A stretch of 34,893 bases of DNA from an uncultured Alphaproteobacteria bacterium (GCA_902629125.1 CACOPQ010000023.1:1-34893); one strand, 5' to 3'. Numbered from the stretch's first letter, positions 17,139 to 25,251 are shown. Translations and numbers: made by a program. Notes: generated by a model not told the origin, from the sequence alone.

Positions 17139-18059
17139 TCAATATGTTGCTGCAACTAAAGCGTCAACTTCATCACGGCTAGGAATTCCTTTACGCCCAC
17201 CAAAGCGTGTGCATTTGATAGCGGCAGCTGAACATGCAAATTGTCCCGCTTTTTTTGTGGACATTCCTTCGCACAAACCCAAAGCAAACGCTCCATGAAA
17301 GACATCTCCAGCGGCTAACGTATCTACGGCCTCTATTTGAGGGGGTGAAATTTTATTTATTTTCCCATTCTCTACCCAAACAAAGCCTTCGTGCCCAAGG
17401 GTGACGCCGCATAACACTCCAAGTGATTGCGTGTATTCTAAAAGGTTTGCCTCCAAGTTGTCAGATCCCGAGAACAATCTAAAACCTGGCTTTGAAAAAA
17501 TTGCGTGGGTAGAAAGTGGTGCGAGTTCCTTTAGGACTGACGGGTCAGCTACATCACCGTCAAAAACCGTCAACACCCCCCTCTTTTTTGCTTCTATCAT
17601 GATAGATGAAGCGCCTTCTGGCCATCTTACATCCACTAAGATGCAATCTACATCATCGAGTTCATTCATAGGAAGCCAAGAAGTATCGGTGCCTAGCGAT
17701 GTATCGAAATATGATACAACTAAACGTTGCCCCGTATCATCAACTAAGACTGAAGACATGGCAGTTCGAGCGCCTGGGACTCGCCTAATTGAACTTGTAT
17801 CAATTCCCACGCTGAATAAGTCTTTTAGGAAAAAATCACCTAAAATATCGTCGCCAATCCGACCCCACAATTTTACAGAGCCACCCAGAGAAACAGTCGT
17901 AGCCGCTGCAGCTACTGCCATACCTGCCCCAATGACAGTACCATCCTGAGCCAGTATTTTCTCATCGCCTGTTGATATCATCGGGACTTTGAGAATTGTG
18001 TCAACCACGCATGCGCCTAAACTTATAAATTTCTTCGGGTTGTTTCTTTTAATTGTCAT
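17139..18059 (-). CDS. PfkB-family sugar kinase, YihV (sulfofructose kinase)-like
   Basis: A 306-residue ribokinase-fold kinase. The N-terminus FISLGACVVDTILKVP, the VIGAGMAVAAAATTVSLGG segment and the anion-hole motif DTLAAGDVFHGAFAL (catalytic Asp252) define the family; the usual GAGD is AAGD. The details DVRWPEGASS, VFDGDVAD and IKCTRFGGRKGIPSR closely resemble YihV, the 6-deoxy-6-sulfofructose kinase of the sulfo-EMP pathway, where an Arg in DVRW helps bind the sulfonate. That resemblance is from memory; the other sulfoquinovose genes (isomerase, aldolase, transporter) are not in the window, so an ordinary sugar or sugar acid is equally possible. It converges with the GGT-family gene. No regulator is seen. 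Confidence 0.82.
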   Translation of the reverse strand: MTIKRNNPKKFISLGACVVDTILKVPMISTGDEKILAQDGTVIGAGMAVAAAATTVSLGGSVKLWGRIGDDILGDFFLKDLFSVGIDTSSIRRVPGARTAMSSVLVDDTGQRLVVSYFDTSLGTDTSWLPMNELDDVDCILVDVRWPEGASSIMIEAKKRGVLTVFDGDVADPSVLKELAPLSTHAIFSKPGFRLFSGSDNLEANLLEYTQSLGVLCGVTLGHEGFVWVENGKINKISPPQIEAVDTLAAGDVFHGAFALGLCEGMSTKKAGQFACSAAAIKCTRFGGRKGIPSRDEVDALVAATY

Positions 18060-18264
18060 CGCACTAATAGTCCGGCCGAATGAATTTTTCTAAGTTATCT
18101 GCTGCAGTAATCCAAAAACCTGGGGAAATCTAAGACCATGCAATTCCTTTCTATCATAAGCACGCAAAAAATGATTCATCAAAAAACAAGTGTCAACGTT
18201 GTAGGACCATATCTCCTTCTGCTATCCTTTGTTTAGAAATTTTCTCTCATATACTCGGAACGTT

Positions 18265-18933
18265 ATGCCTAGCCTATTACATTTACCTCTTGATCCTTTT
18301 TCTAGAAAAATAAGAATAGTATTGGGTGAAAAAAAAGTAACTGCATCACTCGCAGTTGAACCTATTTGGGAACGCCGACACGAGTTTCTCTCTATTAACC
18401 CTGCAGGAACGGTTCCAGTTTTCATAGAGGATGATGGCAATACGATTTCGACCTCACAAGCAATAGCTGAATATTTGGAAGAAACGTCAAAAGAGCCTGC
18501 TTTAATATTTGGTACAGCTCTACAGCGTGCTGAAATTCGACGCCTTTGTAATTGGTTTGATGTTAAATTCAATACTGAAGTGACCGAATATTTACTTGGT
18601 GAGAAAATAATGAAACGCTTCCTTGGTCTTGGCGAGCCAAGTAGTGAAACCATTAGAGCCGGTTATGCCAATATTGATACTCATCTTAGTTATATAGAGT
18701 ATTTAGCTGAGCAACGAGCCTGGCTAGCAGGCGAGAATTTTTCATTGGCAGATATAACTGCCGCATCACACATTTCATGTATCGATTACTTAGGTGATAT
18801 TGGTTGGGAAGACTACCAACAAGCAAAGCAATGGTATGCGCGGATTAAATCTAGACCTAGTTTTCGTCCGCTTCTACAGGATTTAATTCCAGGAACACAG
18901 CCTCCAGCCCACTATAAGAATTTAGATTTTTAG
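18265..18933 (+). CDS. Glutathione S-transferase family protein
   Basis: A 222-residue two-domain GST. The N-terminal thioredoxin-like half begins LLHLPLDPFSRKIRIVLGEKK, with the active-site Ser of the PFSRK motif, and contains NPAGTVPVF (cis-Pro) and the glutathione-binding TSQAIAEYLEE. The C-terminal helical half contains WLAGENFSLADITAASHISCIDYLG, the standard N-capping and hydrophobic staple region. A longer frame starts at TTG 18229, but ATG at 18265 gives the normal family N-terminus and has GGAA about 5 nt upstream. An MFS gene follows after 8 nt, so the two are co-transcribed, which may mean conjugation plus export of an electrophile. Substrate unknown. Confidence 0.87.
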   Translation: MPSLLHLPLDPFSRKIRIVLGEKKVTASLAVEPIWERRHEFLSINPAGTVPVFIEDDGNTISTSQAIAEYLEETSKEPALIFGTALQRAEIRRLCNWFDVKFNTEVTEYLLGEKIMKRFLGLGEPSSETIRAGYANIDTHLSYIEYLAEQRAWLAGENFSLADITAASHISCIDYLGDIGWEDYQQAKQWYARIKSRPSFRPLLQDLIPGTQPPAHYKNLDF

Positions 18934-18941
18934 TTAATATC

Positions 18942-20120
18942 ATGAAACGTATGGCATATACCCACTCCGGAAGCACTTTCTGGAAAATGGCTGCGTTCTA
19001 TGCGACGTACTTTTTTGTTTTTGGTATTTACATGCCTTACTGGCCACTTTGGCTAAATGACATTGGTTTGACGCCCGTTGAAATTGGGTGGGTGCTTGCG
19101 GGAGCGTTTTGGATAAAAGTAGTTGTTCAGCCGATTGTAGCTCATGTTGCAGACACAACAGGGAGAACTAAAACTTTAACTGCCGTGCTTATGGGCATGA
19201 GTGCGATCGGTTTCCTCATACTATCTGATCTACAGAACTTCTGGCCTGTTTTCCTACTAGCAGTAATGACGGCTGCTTGTTATCAACCTGTTTTACCTAT
19301 TATGGAAAGCGTCATTCTCAACTTTGCTAAGATAGGAAATTTGCGTTATGGACATATAAGGCTTTGGGGCTCTGTAACTTTCATCATTGCAACTTTAGGA
19401 GGTGGCTGGCTATTTGATGAAGGAAGAAGTGATCGTATTATATGGTTTTTAGTTGCAGGAATGACCTTGGTATCATTGTCTTGCCTACTTATTCCTAATC
19501 AGGCAAATGTTGAAAGAACGAAATCCAAAATAAAAAGCCATGCCAAACTATTTCTTTCACCCCTGTTTATCTTCTTCTTAATAACCACTGGGCTACTACA
19601 TATCAGTCATTCAGTTTTATACGGTTTTGGGACATTGTATTGGCGCTCCCTTGGACATTCAGAGACAATAATAGGATTATTCTGGTCAGTTGGTGTATTA
19701 GCAGAAATTATATTATTCACGATTATTGGAAGACATGAAAAGCAAATAGGGTATTTGTTATTACTTCTATTGGCTTCAGCAGCTGCCGTCGTTCGCTGGC
19801 CATTACTTGCAATCTTTGATAGCCAAATCGCTATTATTGTATTGCAAACACTTCACGGTTTCACTTTTGGTGCTGCACATCTGGGCGCTATGGCTTTTTT
19901 AACCAAACACGTCCCTGCAGAGATTTCAGCGACTGGCCAAAGTTTGTATTATACTCTAATCGGGGGCATTTTCTCAGGCTGTATGTTACCACTTGCTGGC
20001 AAGCTATACAGTGATCTTTCTGGCAATGCTTTCTTCATAATGAGCTGCTGTGCCGGATGTTCTCTGATCAGTTTGCTTTTTTTAAGTCGAATAGCAAAGC
20101 AGGACGTCAAAGTTACTTAA
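18942..20120 (+). CDS. MFS transporter (MFS_1_like / phenylpropionate-permease type)
   Basis: A 392-residue inner-membrane permease with about 12 hydrophobic helices. The first helix region FFVFGIYMPYWPLWLNDIGLTPVEIGWVLAG and the loop ADTTGRTKT are typical of the MFS_1_like group that contains HcaT and LacY-like symporters. GHSETIIGLFWSVGVLAEI in the second half is also characteristic. It begins 8 nt after the GST stop with no separate promoter visible, so the two are an operon. Possible roles are uptake of an aromatic acid or export of a GST product. The sequence does not decide between these. It converges with yciB; no good hairpin is seen in the 43-bp gap. Confidence 0.83.
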   Translation: MKRMAYTHSGSTFWKMAAFYATYFFVFGIYMPYWPLWLNDIGLTPVEIGWVLAGAFWIKVVVQPIVAHVADTTGRTKTLTAVLMGMSAIGFLILSDLQNFWPVFLLAVMTAACYQPVLPIMESVILNFAKIGNLRYGHIRLWGSVTFIIATLGGGWLFDEGRSDRIIWFLVAGMTLVSLSCLLIPNQANVERTKSKIKSHAKLFLSPLFIFFLITTGLLHISHSVLYGFGTLYWRSLGHSETIIGLFWSVGVLAEIILFTIIGRHEKQIGYLLLLLLASAAAVVRWPLLAIFDSQIAIIVLQTLHGFTFGAAHLGAMAFLTKHVPAEISATGQSLYYTLIGGIFSGCMLPLAGKLYSDLSGNAFFIMSCCAGCSLISLLFLSRIAKQDVKVT

Positions 20121-20163
20121 TTGTGAGTTGGTAAAACAACAAACATTTTTTCTCTTAAAACTG

Positions 20164-20724
20164 TTAATTCTCGCTTGGTGGACTATGACGACGTAACAGC
20201 GGGGTAATGATTATACCAAACACAAGAACTAATGCGGGTATTCCAAAAGCTTTGAAGGTTACCCATGTATCAGTTTCGAAAAGCCGCCAAACTATTTCAT
20301 TAACTATCGCCAAGAAAAAAAACATCCCAATCCATAGTTTGGTAATTAGTACCCAGCCGGGATCGGTTAATTGAAGCATGCGACCAAGTAAAATCTTCAA
20401 AAAATTTTGCCGAAATGTCAGGCCAAGGATTAAAGCCGCGGCAAATAATGTATTAACGATAGTGGGTTTTATCTTTATGAAAATTTCATTGTCAAAATAT
20501 AAAGTGAGACCGCCAAATACCATAATTAAAAGGCATGTAATAGCTGGCATAGGAGGGATGGACCTCTCCACCCAAAAAGTGATCATTATAACAGCTAGTG
20601 TTGCCGCCATCAAAGCCGCTGTTCCGATCATTATTCCATAAAAGTAATTGATGGCGAAAAATACCACAAGCGGGCCTAAATCTATCAGCGTCTTCTGGCC
20701 AGCTGTAAGGGTTCTTTCCGTCAT
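20164..20724 (-). CDS. yciB: Inner-membrane septation protein YciB (IspZ)
   Basis: A 186-residue polytopic membrane protein with about five transmembrane segments. The signatures LIDLGPLVVFFAINYFYG near 14-31, the repeated KIKPTIVNTLFAAAL (84-98), and LTDPGWVLITKLWIGMFFFLAIVNEIVWR (118-146) define the YciB family, which takes part in envelope maintenance and septation. Its ATG overlaps the dusA stop as ATGA at 20721-20724, so translation is coupled. Charged C-terminus (LLRRHSPPSEN) is as usual. Confidence 0.93.
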   Translation of the reverse strand: MTERTLTAGQKTLIDLGPLVVFFAINYFYGIMIGTAALMAATLAVIMITFWVERSIPPMPAITCLLIMVFGGLTLYFDNEIFIKIKPTIVNTLFAAALILGLTFRQNFLKILLGRMLQLTDPGWVLITKLWIGMFFFLAIVNEIVWRLFETDTWVTFKAFGIPALVLVFGIIITPLLRRHSPPSEN

Positions 20725-21755
20725 GCTGCCTCACCTTGGATTTTTAACGAAGCAGCTTCGGAGACTGCGAAATAAGCTTGCCGGATTATTTCCGGTTCTG
20801 CATCAAGACCCCTGGCCTCTTCTGCAAGACGCTTTCTCCAGGCCTTAGCGCCAGGCTCTGCATGAAATAATCCTAACATATGCCGAGCTATTGATTTAAC
20901 CGGTACACCCAAAGACTTTTGAGTAGCCGCATAGTCGACCATCATATCTATCACATCTTTTCTAGTCGTATTTTTTTCCGGCTCTCCATAGATTAAATTA
21001 TCAACTATTGATAGAATCCAAGGTGTTTTGTAGGCGGCTCTGCCGAGCATTACACCGTCTAGTTTGGACAGGCGCTGTCTTACCTCTTCAAGCGTTTCTA
21101 AACCCCCATTCAAAATAATTTTTAATTTGGGCCATCTTGCCTTCATTTCTTCTACCAAAGCATAATTTAAAGGAGGAACTTCTCGGTTTTGAGCAGGGCT
21201 TAATCCGTTTAAGAATGCTTTACGAGCATGGATAATAAAAACTTCGCAACCCGCATTTGAAATCTTCTCTATGAATTCTGGAAGTGCCTCTTCAGGAACT
21301 TGATCGTCAATTCCAATGCGGCACTTAACAGTTATCGGCAATTTTACAACTCGGTTCATTTCCTCAAAACATTTTGCAACTACCTCTGGCTCTTTCATGA
21401 GACAAGCTCCAAAGTAGCCATTTTGAACGCGATCACTGGGACAACCCACATTTATATTTACTTCGTCGTATCCCCAATCCTCAGCTATCCGAGCGCATTC
21501 AGTCATCTGAAGCACTTCTGATCCACCTAACTGCAAAGCTATTGGGTGCTCTTGGACATTAAAGTCTAGAAGACGTTTTTTATCCCCAAAAAGAATGGCT
21601 TGCGGCGTAATCATTTCAGTATAGAGCCGTACCCGTTCAGAAATAAGTCTCAAAAAGTAGCGCGCGTGCCGGTCAGTCCAATCCATCATTGGTGCAACGC
21701 AAAACCTGTGACTATCTTTCTTTAGAGATTTCTTAGCGATCGACATTTCTCTCAT
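20721..21755 (-). CDS. dusA: tRNA-dihydrouridine synthase A
   Basis: About 344 residues; an FMN enzyme that reduces uridine in the tRNA D-loop (U20/U20a in E. coli). RFCVAPMMDWTDRHARYFLRL at the N-terminus, LQLGGSE, EVNINVGCPSDRVQNGYFGACLM with the catalytic Cys, and the FMN-phosphate segment ILNGGLET followed by VMLGRAAYKTPW are all present. The long frame opens at TTG 21788, but the usual short N-terminus and the AGAG before it favour ATG at 21755; the ATG at 21746 is another option. The stop overlaps the yciB start. The DusA branch is chosen over DusB or DusC by the MMDWTD and GCPSDRVQNG motifs. Confidence 0.92.
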   Translation of the reverse strand: MREMSIAKKSLKKDSHRFCVAPMMDWTDRHARYFLRLISERVRLYTEMITPQAILFGDKKRLLDFNVQEHPIALQLGGSEVLQMTECARIAEDWGYDEVNINVGCPSDRVQNGYFGACLMKEPEVVAKCFEEMNRVVKLPITVKCRIGIDDQVPEEALPEFIEKISNAGCEVFIIHARKAFLNGLSPAQNREVPPLNYALVEEMKARWPKLKIILNGGLETLEEVRQRLSKLDGVMLGRAAYKTPWILSIVDNLIYGEPEKNTTRKDVIDMMVDYAATQKSLGVPVKSIARHMLGLFHAEPGAKAWRKRLAEEARGLDAEPEIIRQAYFAVSEAASLKIQGEAA

Positions 21756-21809
21756 TGAACTCTGGTTTTTTGGAATACTAATAACCAAGAAGAGGGTTTT
21801 AAGGAACCC

Positions 21810-23186
21810 CTAAAAAAATGCTGTCATAAGAATGCTAGCACCAGCACAACCAATTAAAGTGTAAATGGTTCCAAGTCGAAACCATAATATAAGGATCCCT
21901 GCTAAAACCGTAAGACCCAAACTGAAAAGATCAATGCTTGATATGGCTGGTAGTTTCAACGAAAAATTCCACCAAGTCACTTCGTTCAATTTCTTAAATG
22001 TAACGTGCATTCCAAACCATATCGCCAAGTTTAGAACAACACCTACAACGGCAGAGGTAATTCCCGACAAAGCCGCTGATATCCGGATATTTGTTCGCAA
22101 TCTCTCGATGTATGGTGCACCAAGGAAGATCCATAAAAAACATGGTACGAACGTTACCCACAACGTTACAAGAGAGCCCAGCAAACCAAGGGTTACTGGA
22201 GATAGAGCCGCTTCAGACCTATAAGCACCTATAAATCCTACAAACTGGGTGACTAGGATAAGTGGGCCAGGGGTAGTCTCGGCCAACCCAAGACCATCAA
22301 GCATCTCATTTGGGGTAAGCCAGTTAAAAACCTCAACAGCTTGTTGAGCCATATAAGCGAGGACTGCGTATGCACCTCCAAATGTCACAATTGCAAGTTT
22401 ACTAAAAAATATACTTTGCTGAAAAAATATATTTTCGGCTCCAAACAGCAACCAAATCAAAAATATTGGAAAAAGCCAGAGCGATAGCAGTATTGTGAAA
22501 ACCTTAACCGATCGAGAGAAGGAAGGCTGGGTATGTGATAATTCGCCTGCTAGTTCCATTCTATCTATTACGGTTGCTACATCATCGTTTGTTTTTGTTT
22601 CTGAGGGCTTGTTATGGCTATCACTCAATCTAAGGTGTCCAACCACAACCCCCAAAATTCCTGCACAAATTATGATATAGGGGAAGGGTATTGAGAAAAA
22701 GAAGATAGCAAAAAAAGAGGCACTTGCTATCGCAAGCATATACCCAGACGTGATGGATCTTTTCCCTATTTTGATCACAGCATCAATAACCACAACTAAT
22801 ACTGCGGCTTTTATTCCTAAGAAAGCAGCCTCAATCAATGGCATGTCGCTAAATGCTACATAAACCCAGCTCAACGCAAAAATAACCAATGCGCCTGGTG
22901 AAATAAAAAGCAGACCTGCAACCAATCCACCTTTGGTTTTATGGAGTAGCCAACCAATATAAGTAGCTAATTGCTGAGCCTCTGGACCTGGTAAAAGCAT
23001 GCAGTAATTTAATGCATGCAAAAACCTTTCTTCATCAAGCCACCGTTTCTCTTCCACAAGTATACGATACATCAAAGCAATTTGGCCGGCTGGACCTCCA
23101 AAACTTAAAATGCCGATTTTAAACCAAACAACTAAAGCTTCTATCGAATTCGGGGTATTTGATAATTTCAGGTCGGATTGGGCCAT
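21810..23186 (-). CDS. chrA: ChrA chromate transporter (CHR family, long chain)
   Basis: A 458-residue membrane protein made of two homologous CHR halves with about ten helices. The N-half motif FGGPAGQIALMYRILVEEKRW (31-51), followed by LNYCMLLPGPEAQQLATYIGW (79-99), is the family signature. The second half repeats it as VTFGGAYAVLAYMAQQAVE and LGLAETTPGPLILVTQFVGF. Known members export chromate and give resistance; some handle other oxyanions or are sulfate related. The gene lies 55 bp upstream of dusA on the same strand. It is the second oxyanion-detoxification gene in the window besides arsJ. No chrB regulator is adjacent. Confidence 0.92.
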   Translation of the reverse strand: MAQSDLKLSNTPNSIEALVVWFKIGILSFGGPAGQIALMYRILVEEKRWLDEERFLHALNYCMLLPGPEAQQLATYIGWLLHKTKGGLVAGLLFISPGALVIFALSWVYVAFSDMPLIEAAFLGIKAAVLVVVIDAVIKIGKRSITSGYMLAIASASFFAIFFFSIPFPYIIICAGILGVVVGHLRLSDSHNKPSETKTNDDVATVIDRMELAGELSHTQPSFSRSVKVFTILLSLWLFPIFLIWLLFGAENIFFQQSIFFSKLAIVTFGGAYAVLAYMAQQAVEVFNWLTPNEMLDGLGLAETTPGPLILVTQFVGFIGAYRSEAALSPVTLGLLGSLVTLWVTFVPCFLWIFLGAPYIERLRTNIRISAALSGITSAVVGVVLNLAIWFGMHVTFKKLNEVTWWNFSLKLPAISSIDLFSLGLTVLAGILILWFRLGTIYTLIGCAGASILMTAFF

Positions 23187-23336
23187 GTTGAAAATTGCAA
23201 ATTTCTAAAAAATAGTAATAACTTCATACTACAAGTATAAAAGCCTACACTTCTATCTAATTCTTCTTGGTAGCCCAGTAGGTTATTCAAATGCAATAAA
23301 CTTCTACAGATCATCTCGTGTGAAAGCTATTCGATA

Positions 23337-24113
23337 ATGCAACGACCGATTATTATACAGTCCTTTCATGCCAGTCCTTGGCCAAAAGTTATCGAAATGG
23401 CAATCGAAAGTGTTGCTTCTTGGGCAAAAACACGGAATTACCGTTACATATTATTTGGAGACGAGGTGATGGATTTATTGCCGGACGGTTTTACCGTTAA
23501 ATGCTCTAACCGAATACCAATGATGATCGACCTAGCAAGACTTCTAATAATTAGGCAACTTTTTGAAGAAGGCGCAGAACAGGTAATTTGGTTCGACGCT
23601 GATGTGCTAGTATTTTCGCCAGAGCACTTCGATGTGGACCTTTCACCCGAGCAATTGGTGGGTCGGGAAATTTGGGTTTCCAAAACAAAAGCTGGAAAGT
23701 GGAAAGCCAATAGACATGTGCACAACGCGGTACTCAGCTTTCGACGAACATCACCAATTTTAGATTTTCTTATTTTTGCCACGGAGCGTATTGGCGAACA
23801 GTTAAAGGCTCCAGCAAGCCCTCAATTGGTCGGTCCAAAATTATTTTCCCACATTCACAATTTAGTTAATCTCCACGTTTGGGAAGAGGCTGGCATGCTT
23901 AGTCCTGGAGTAATGTCAAACATTATTAATAGAGGGGGACCTGCGCTTCACTGCCATCTACGTAAACAGACTAAGCCTGCTTTAGCAGCAAACCTTTGCT
24001 ACTCCCTTGTAAATAAAAAAGTAGACGACATTTTTGTTGATGAGGATTTTTTATTGGACGCCGCCAATCAGTTACTAAAGCGGTTTTATAAGTCCGGACT
24101 GACGCGCCTTTAA
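23337..24113 (+). CDS. Putative glycosyltransferase-like protein (DxD motif)
   Basis: A 258-residue protein with an N-terminal beta-alpha pattern and a central IWFDADVLVFSPEHFD segment near 83-98, which resembles the metal-binding DxD of GT-A nucleotide-sugar transferases. Upstream are IPMMIDLARLLIIRQLFEEGAEQV, a typical helix before the DxD strand, and downstream VHNAVLSFRRTSPILDFLI, which fits an acceptor-binding region. No signal peptide is seen. It stands alone between chrA (divergent) and a short minus-strand unit with which it converges. The start ATG has only a weak binding site. Donor and acceptor are unknown. The family call rests on the DxD block and general layout only. Confidence 0.65.
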   Translation: MQRPIIIQSFHASPWPKVIEMAIESVASWAKTRNYRYILFGDEVMDLLPDGFTVKCSNRIPMMIDLARLLIIRQLFEEGAEQVIWFDADVLVFSPEHFDVDLSPEQLVGREIWVSKTKAGKWKANRHVHNAVLSFRRTSPILDFLIFATERIGEQLKAPASPQLVGPKLFSHIHNLVNLHVWEEAGMLSPGVMSNIINRGGPALHCHLRKQTKPALAANLCYSLVNKKVDDIFVDEDFLLDAANQLLKRFYKSGLTRL

Positions 24114-24139
24114 AAAAAGAAGGCCCAAAAGGGCCTTCT
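24112..24139 (-). terminator. Intrinsic terminator of the small minus-strand unit
   Basis: A 9-bp perfect stem (AGAAGGCCC, TTTT loop on the minus strand, GGGCCTTCT) spans 24118-24139 and is followed on the minus strand by seven T. There is no T tract in the plus direction, so it ends minus-strand transcription and only incidentally abuts the stop of the glycosyltransferase-like gene at 24113. Confidence 0.85.
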
Positions 24140-24145
24140 CGTGAG

Positions 24146-24164
24146 TGGACCTGTGGTGGGCCCA
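24146..24164 (-). other. Second hairpin upstream of the terminator
   Basis: In the minus-strand RNA, UGGGCC-N7-GGUCCA can form a 6-bp stem with one G-U pair between the small ORF stop and the terminator. It contains a TGGGCCCA palindrome (24157-24164), whose GGGCC could also pair with the GGCCC arm of the terminator. This could be an alternative fold or a 3' stabiliser. No folding calculation was done. Confidence 0.4.
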
Positions 24165-24174
24165 ATTTCATAGC

Positions 24175-24255
24175 CTAAGCTAGCGGCGAAGGTTGCTCCG
24201 GTACCGTTGTAAGAAACCCTCTTGCACACCACACAGTCTTATGCTCACTAGACAT
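24175..24255 (-). CDS. Candidate 26-residue peptide with very strong ribosome binding site
   Basis: ATG at 24255 opens a 26-codon frame ending in TAG at 24175. The peptide begins MSSEHKTVWCARGF and ends TTVPEQPSPLA; it has one Trp and one Cys side by side (W9-C10), a basic centre and a Pro-rich tail, with no transmembrane segment. I do not recognise it. What supports it is the context: AAAGGAGGTGATCC at 24257-24270 lies 7 nt (core to ATG) upstream, and a strong terminator lies 36 nt downstream on the same strand, giving a self-contained transcript of roughly 150-200 nt. No other gene follows on this strand. It could be a functional micropeptide, a RiPP-like precursor, or a leader of a regulatory RNA. 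The SDR at 24371-25123, on the same strand upstream, could read into it. Confidence 0.55.
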   Translation of the reverse strand: MSSEHKTVWCARGFLTTVPEQPSPLA

Positions 24256-24256
24256 C

Positions 24257-24270
24257 GGATCACCTCCTTT
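24257..24270 (-). promoter_or_regulatory. Extended Shine-Dalgarno complementary to the 16S 3' tail
   Basis: On the minus strand AAAGGAGGTGATCC is complementary over 14 nt to the conserved 3' end of bacterial 16S rRNA (GGATCACCTCCTTT). Most genes in this window use 4-5 nt matches. A match this long, at correct spacing to an ATG, is unusual and points to very high initiation or to anti-SD sequestration. Confidence 0.7.
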
Positions 24271-24370
24271 CGTTTGTTTCAGATATTTTTTTTTAACACG
24301 CTCAACTATACATTCAAACAGATTTTCAGCCTTTTAGCTCTTTTTAAGCCTTTTGATAGCAAATCTCTGT

Positions 24371-25123
24371 TTAGCCCTCCATTATGCCCGATATTGTAAA
24401 GCCTCCATCTGCCCCTATCACATGACCGGTGGTGAAACTACAACTTGGCGATGCTAAAAACGCTGCAACCTCTGCTATTTCTTCAGGGCGACCATAGCGA
24501 GCCAATGGCATACGGTTAGCCACACTCGGCCAAGGCTGGTCTGGTTGCTCATCCCTTGTTTTTGTGGGTCCAGGCGCTACTGCATTAACTAAAATATCAT
24601 GTTCGGCTAACTCTATTGCCATAGTTTGTGTTAGATTGATGATGCCTGCCTTACTTGCACCATAAGCAGCTCTTCCACGGCCGCCAAAAATACCAGAGTT
24701 AGAGGCGACGTTAACTATCCTTCCTCCTTTACCCTGCTCAATCATCCTTCTTGCAACGATCTGGCCGCACTTAAAAACTCCACCGAGGTTTACCTCTAAT
24801 ACTCTATCCCAAAAGTCATCCTGCATATCAAGAAATGGGGCCCTATCCATAATACCTGCATTGCAAATTAATACATCGATATTTCCCATCTGGCTCGAAG
24901 CCTCAGCCAACATCCTTTCTATTGACGACCTAGATGAAACATCCACCTCTAGAGAAAAAACCATTCCAGTAGACTTTATTTTACCTGCTACAAGGTCAGC
25001 CGCCTCCTTGTCTTTATCTGCCAAACCAACACATAAGCCATCCATTGCTAGCTTTTCAGATATTGCGCGACCTATGCCGCGAGCCCCACCGGTCACGATT
25101 GCAGTTCTTTGGAATTCTGACAT
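24371..25123 (-). CDS. Classical SDR, FabG/gluconate 5-dehydrogenase-like
   Basis: A 250-residue NAD(P)-dependent short-chain dehydrogenase with an intact active site: TGGARGIG at 11-18, NAG after strand 4, the VASNSG segment with catalytic Ser, and YGASK with Tyr and Lys. It ends in GADGGFTISG. Asp in LADKDKEA after beta-2 suggests NAD preference. ATG at 25123. It is divergent from the PEP-mutase-family gene and the downstream idonate-dehydrogenase-like gene; together these look like a sugar-acid set in which this SDR could act as IdnO-like 5-ketogluconate reductase. A 3-oxoacyl-ACP reductase or other alcohol dehydrogenase role remains possible. Confidence 0.85.
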   Translation of the reverse strand: MSEFQRTAIVTGGARGIGRAISEKLAMDGLCVGLADKDKEAADLVAGKIKSTGMVFSLEVDVSSRSSIERMLAEASSQMGNIDVLICNAGIMDRAPFLDMQDDFWDRVLEVNLGGVFKCGQIVARRMIEQGKGGRIVNVASNSGIFGGRGRAAYGASKAGIINLTQTMAIELAEHDILVNAVAPGPTKTRDEQPDQPWPSVANRMPLARYGRPEEIAEVAAFLASPSCSFTTGHVIGADGGFTISGIMEG

Positions 25124-25158
25124 TATTGATCTTTCATTTTATTGTTACGGTTTCGATA

Positions 25159-25179
25159 AAACTAAAGAATGTTTAGTTT
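25159..25179. promoter_or_regulatory. Perfect 8-bp inverted repeat, likely operator of the SDR
   Basis: AAACTAAA-N5-TTTAGTTT forms a perfect dyad 35 bp upstream of the SDR start, within the 163-bp divergent spacer. It has no T tract and is not a terminator. A second, different dyad sits near the opposite gene, so the spacer may carry sites for two proteins. Confidence 0.45.
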
Positions 25180-25234
25180 AGATTAATCATATCTTACAGG
25201 ATCGTTTACGAAATTTGTCGTTATGTTATTAATG

Positions 25235-25251
25235 ATTGTAAGCTATACAAT
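25235..25251. promoter_or_regulatory. ATTGTA-N5-TACAAT dyad, possible GntR-type operator
   Basis: A perfect 6-bp inverted repeat lies 35 bp before the ATG at 25287. The TTGT..ACAA form resembles sites of FadR/FCD-type GntR regulators that control sugar-acid and CoA catabolism. No regulator gene is in the window, so this is inference. Confidence 0.35.

Noticed and set aside
18229..18264. Twelve-codon extension of the GST from TTG
   Set aside because: It adds residues before the family N-terminus; ATG 18265 has a nearby GGAA.
23971..24171. Minus-strand frame running through the terminator
   Set aside because: It begins after the micro-ORF stop without its own SD and reads through the terminator hairpin into the antisense of the glycosyltransferase-like gene.
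24256..24272. Plus-strand GGATCACCTCCTTT identical to the 3' end of 16S rRNA
   Set aside because: None of the upstream conserved 16S sequence is present; it is better explained as the complement of a long SD on the minus strand.
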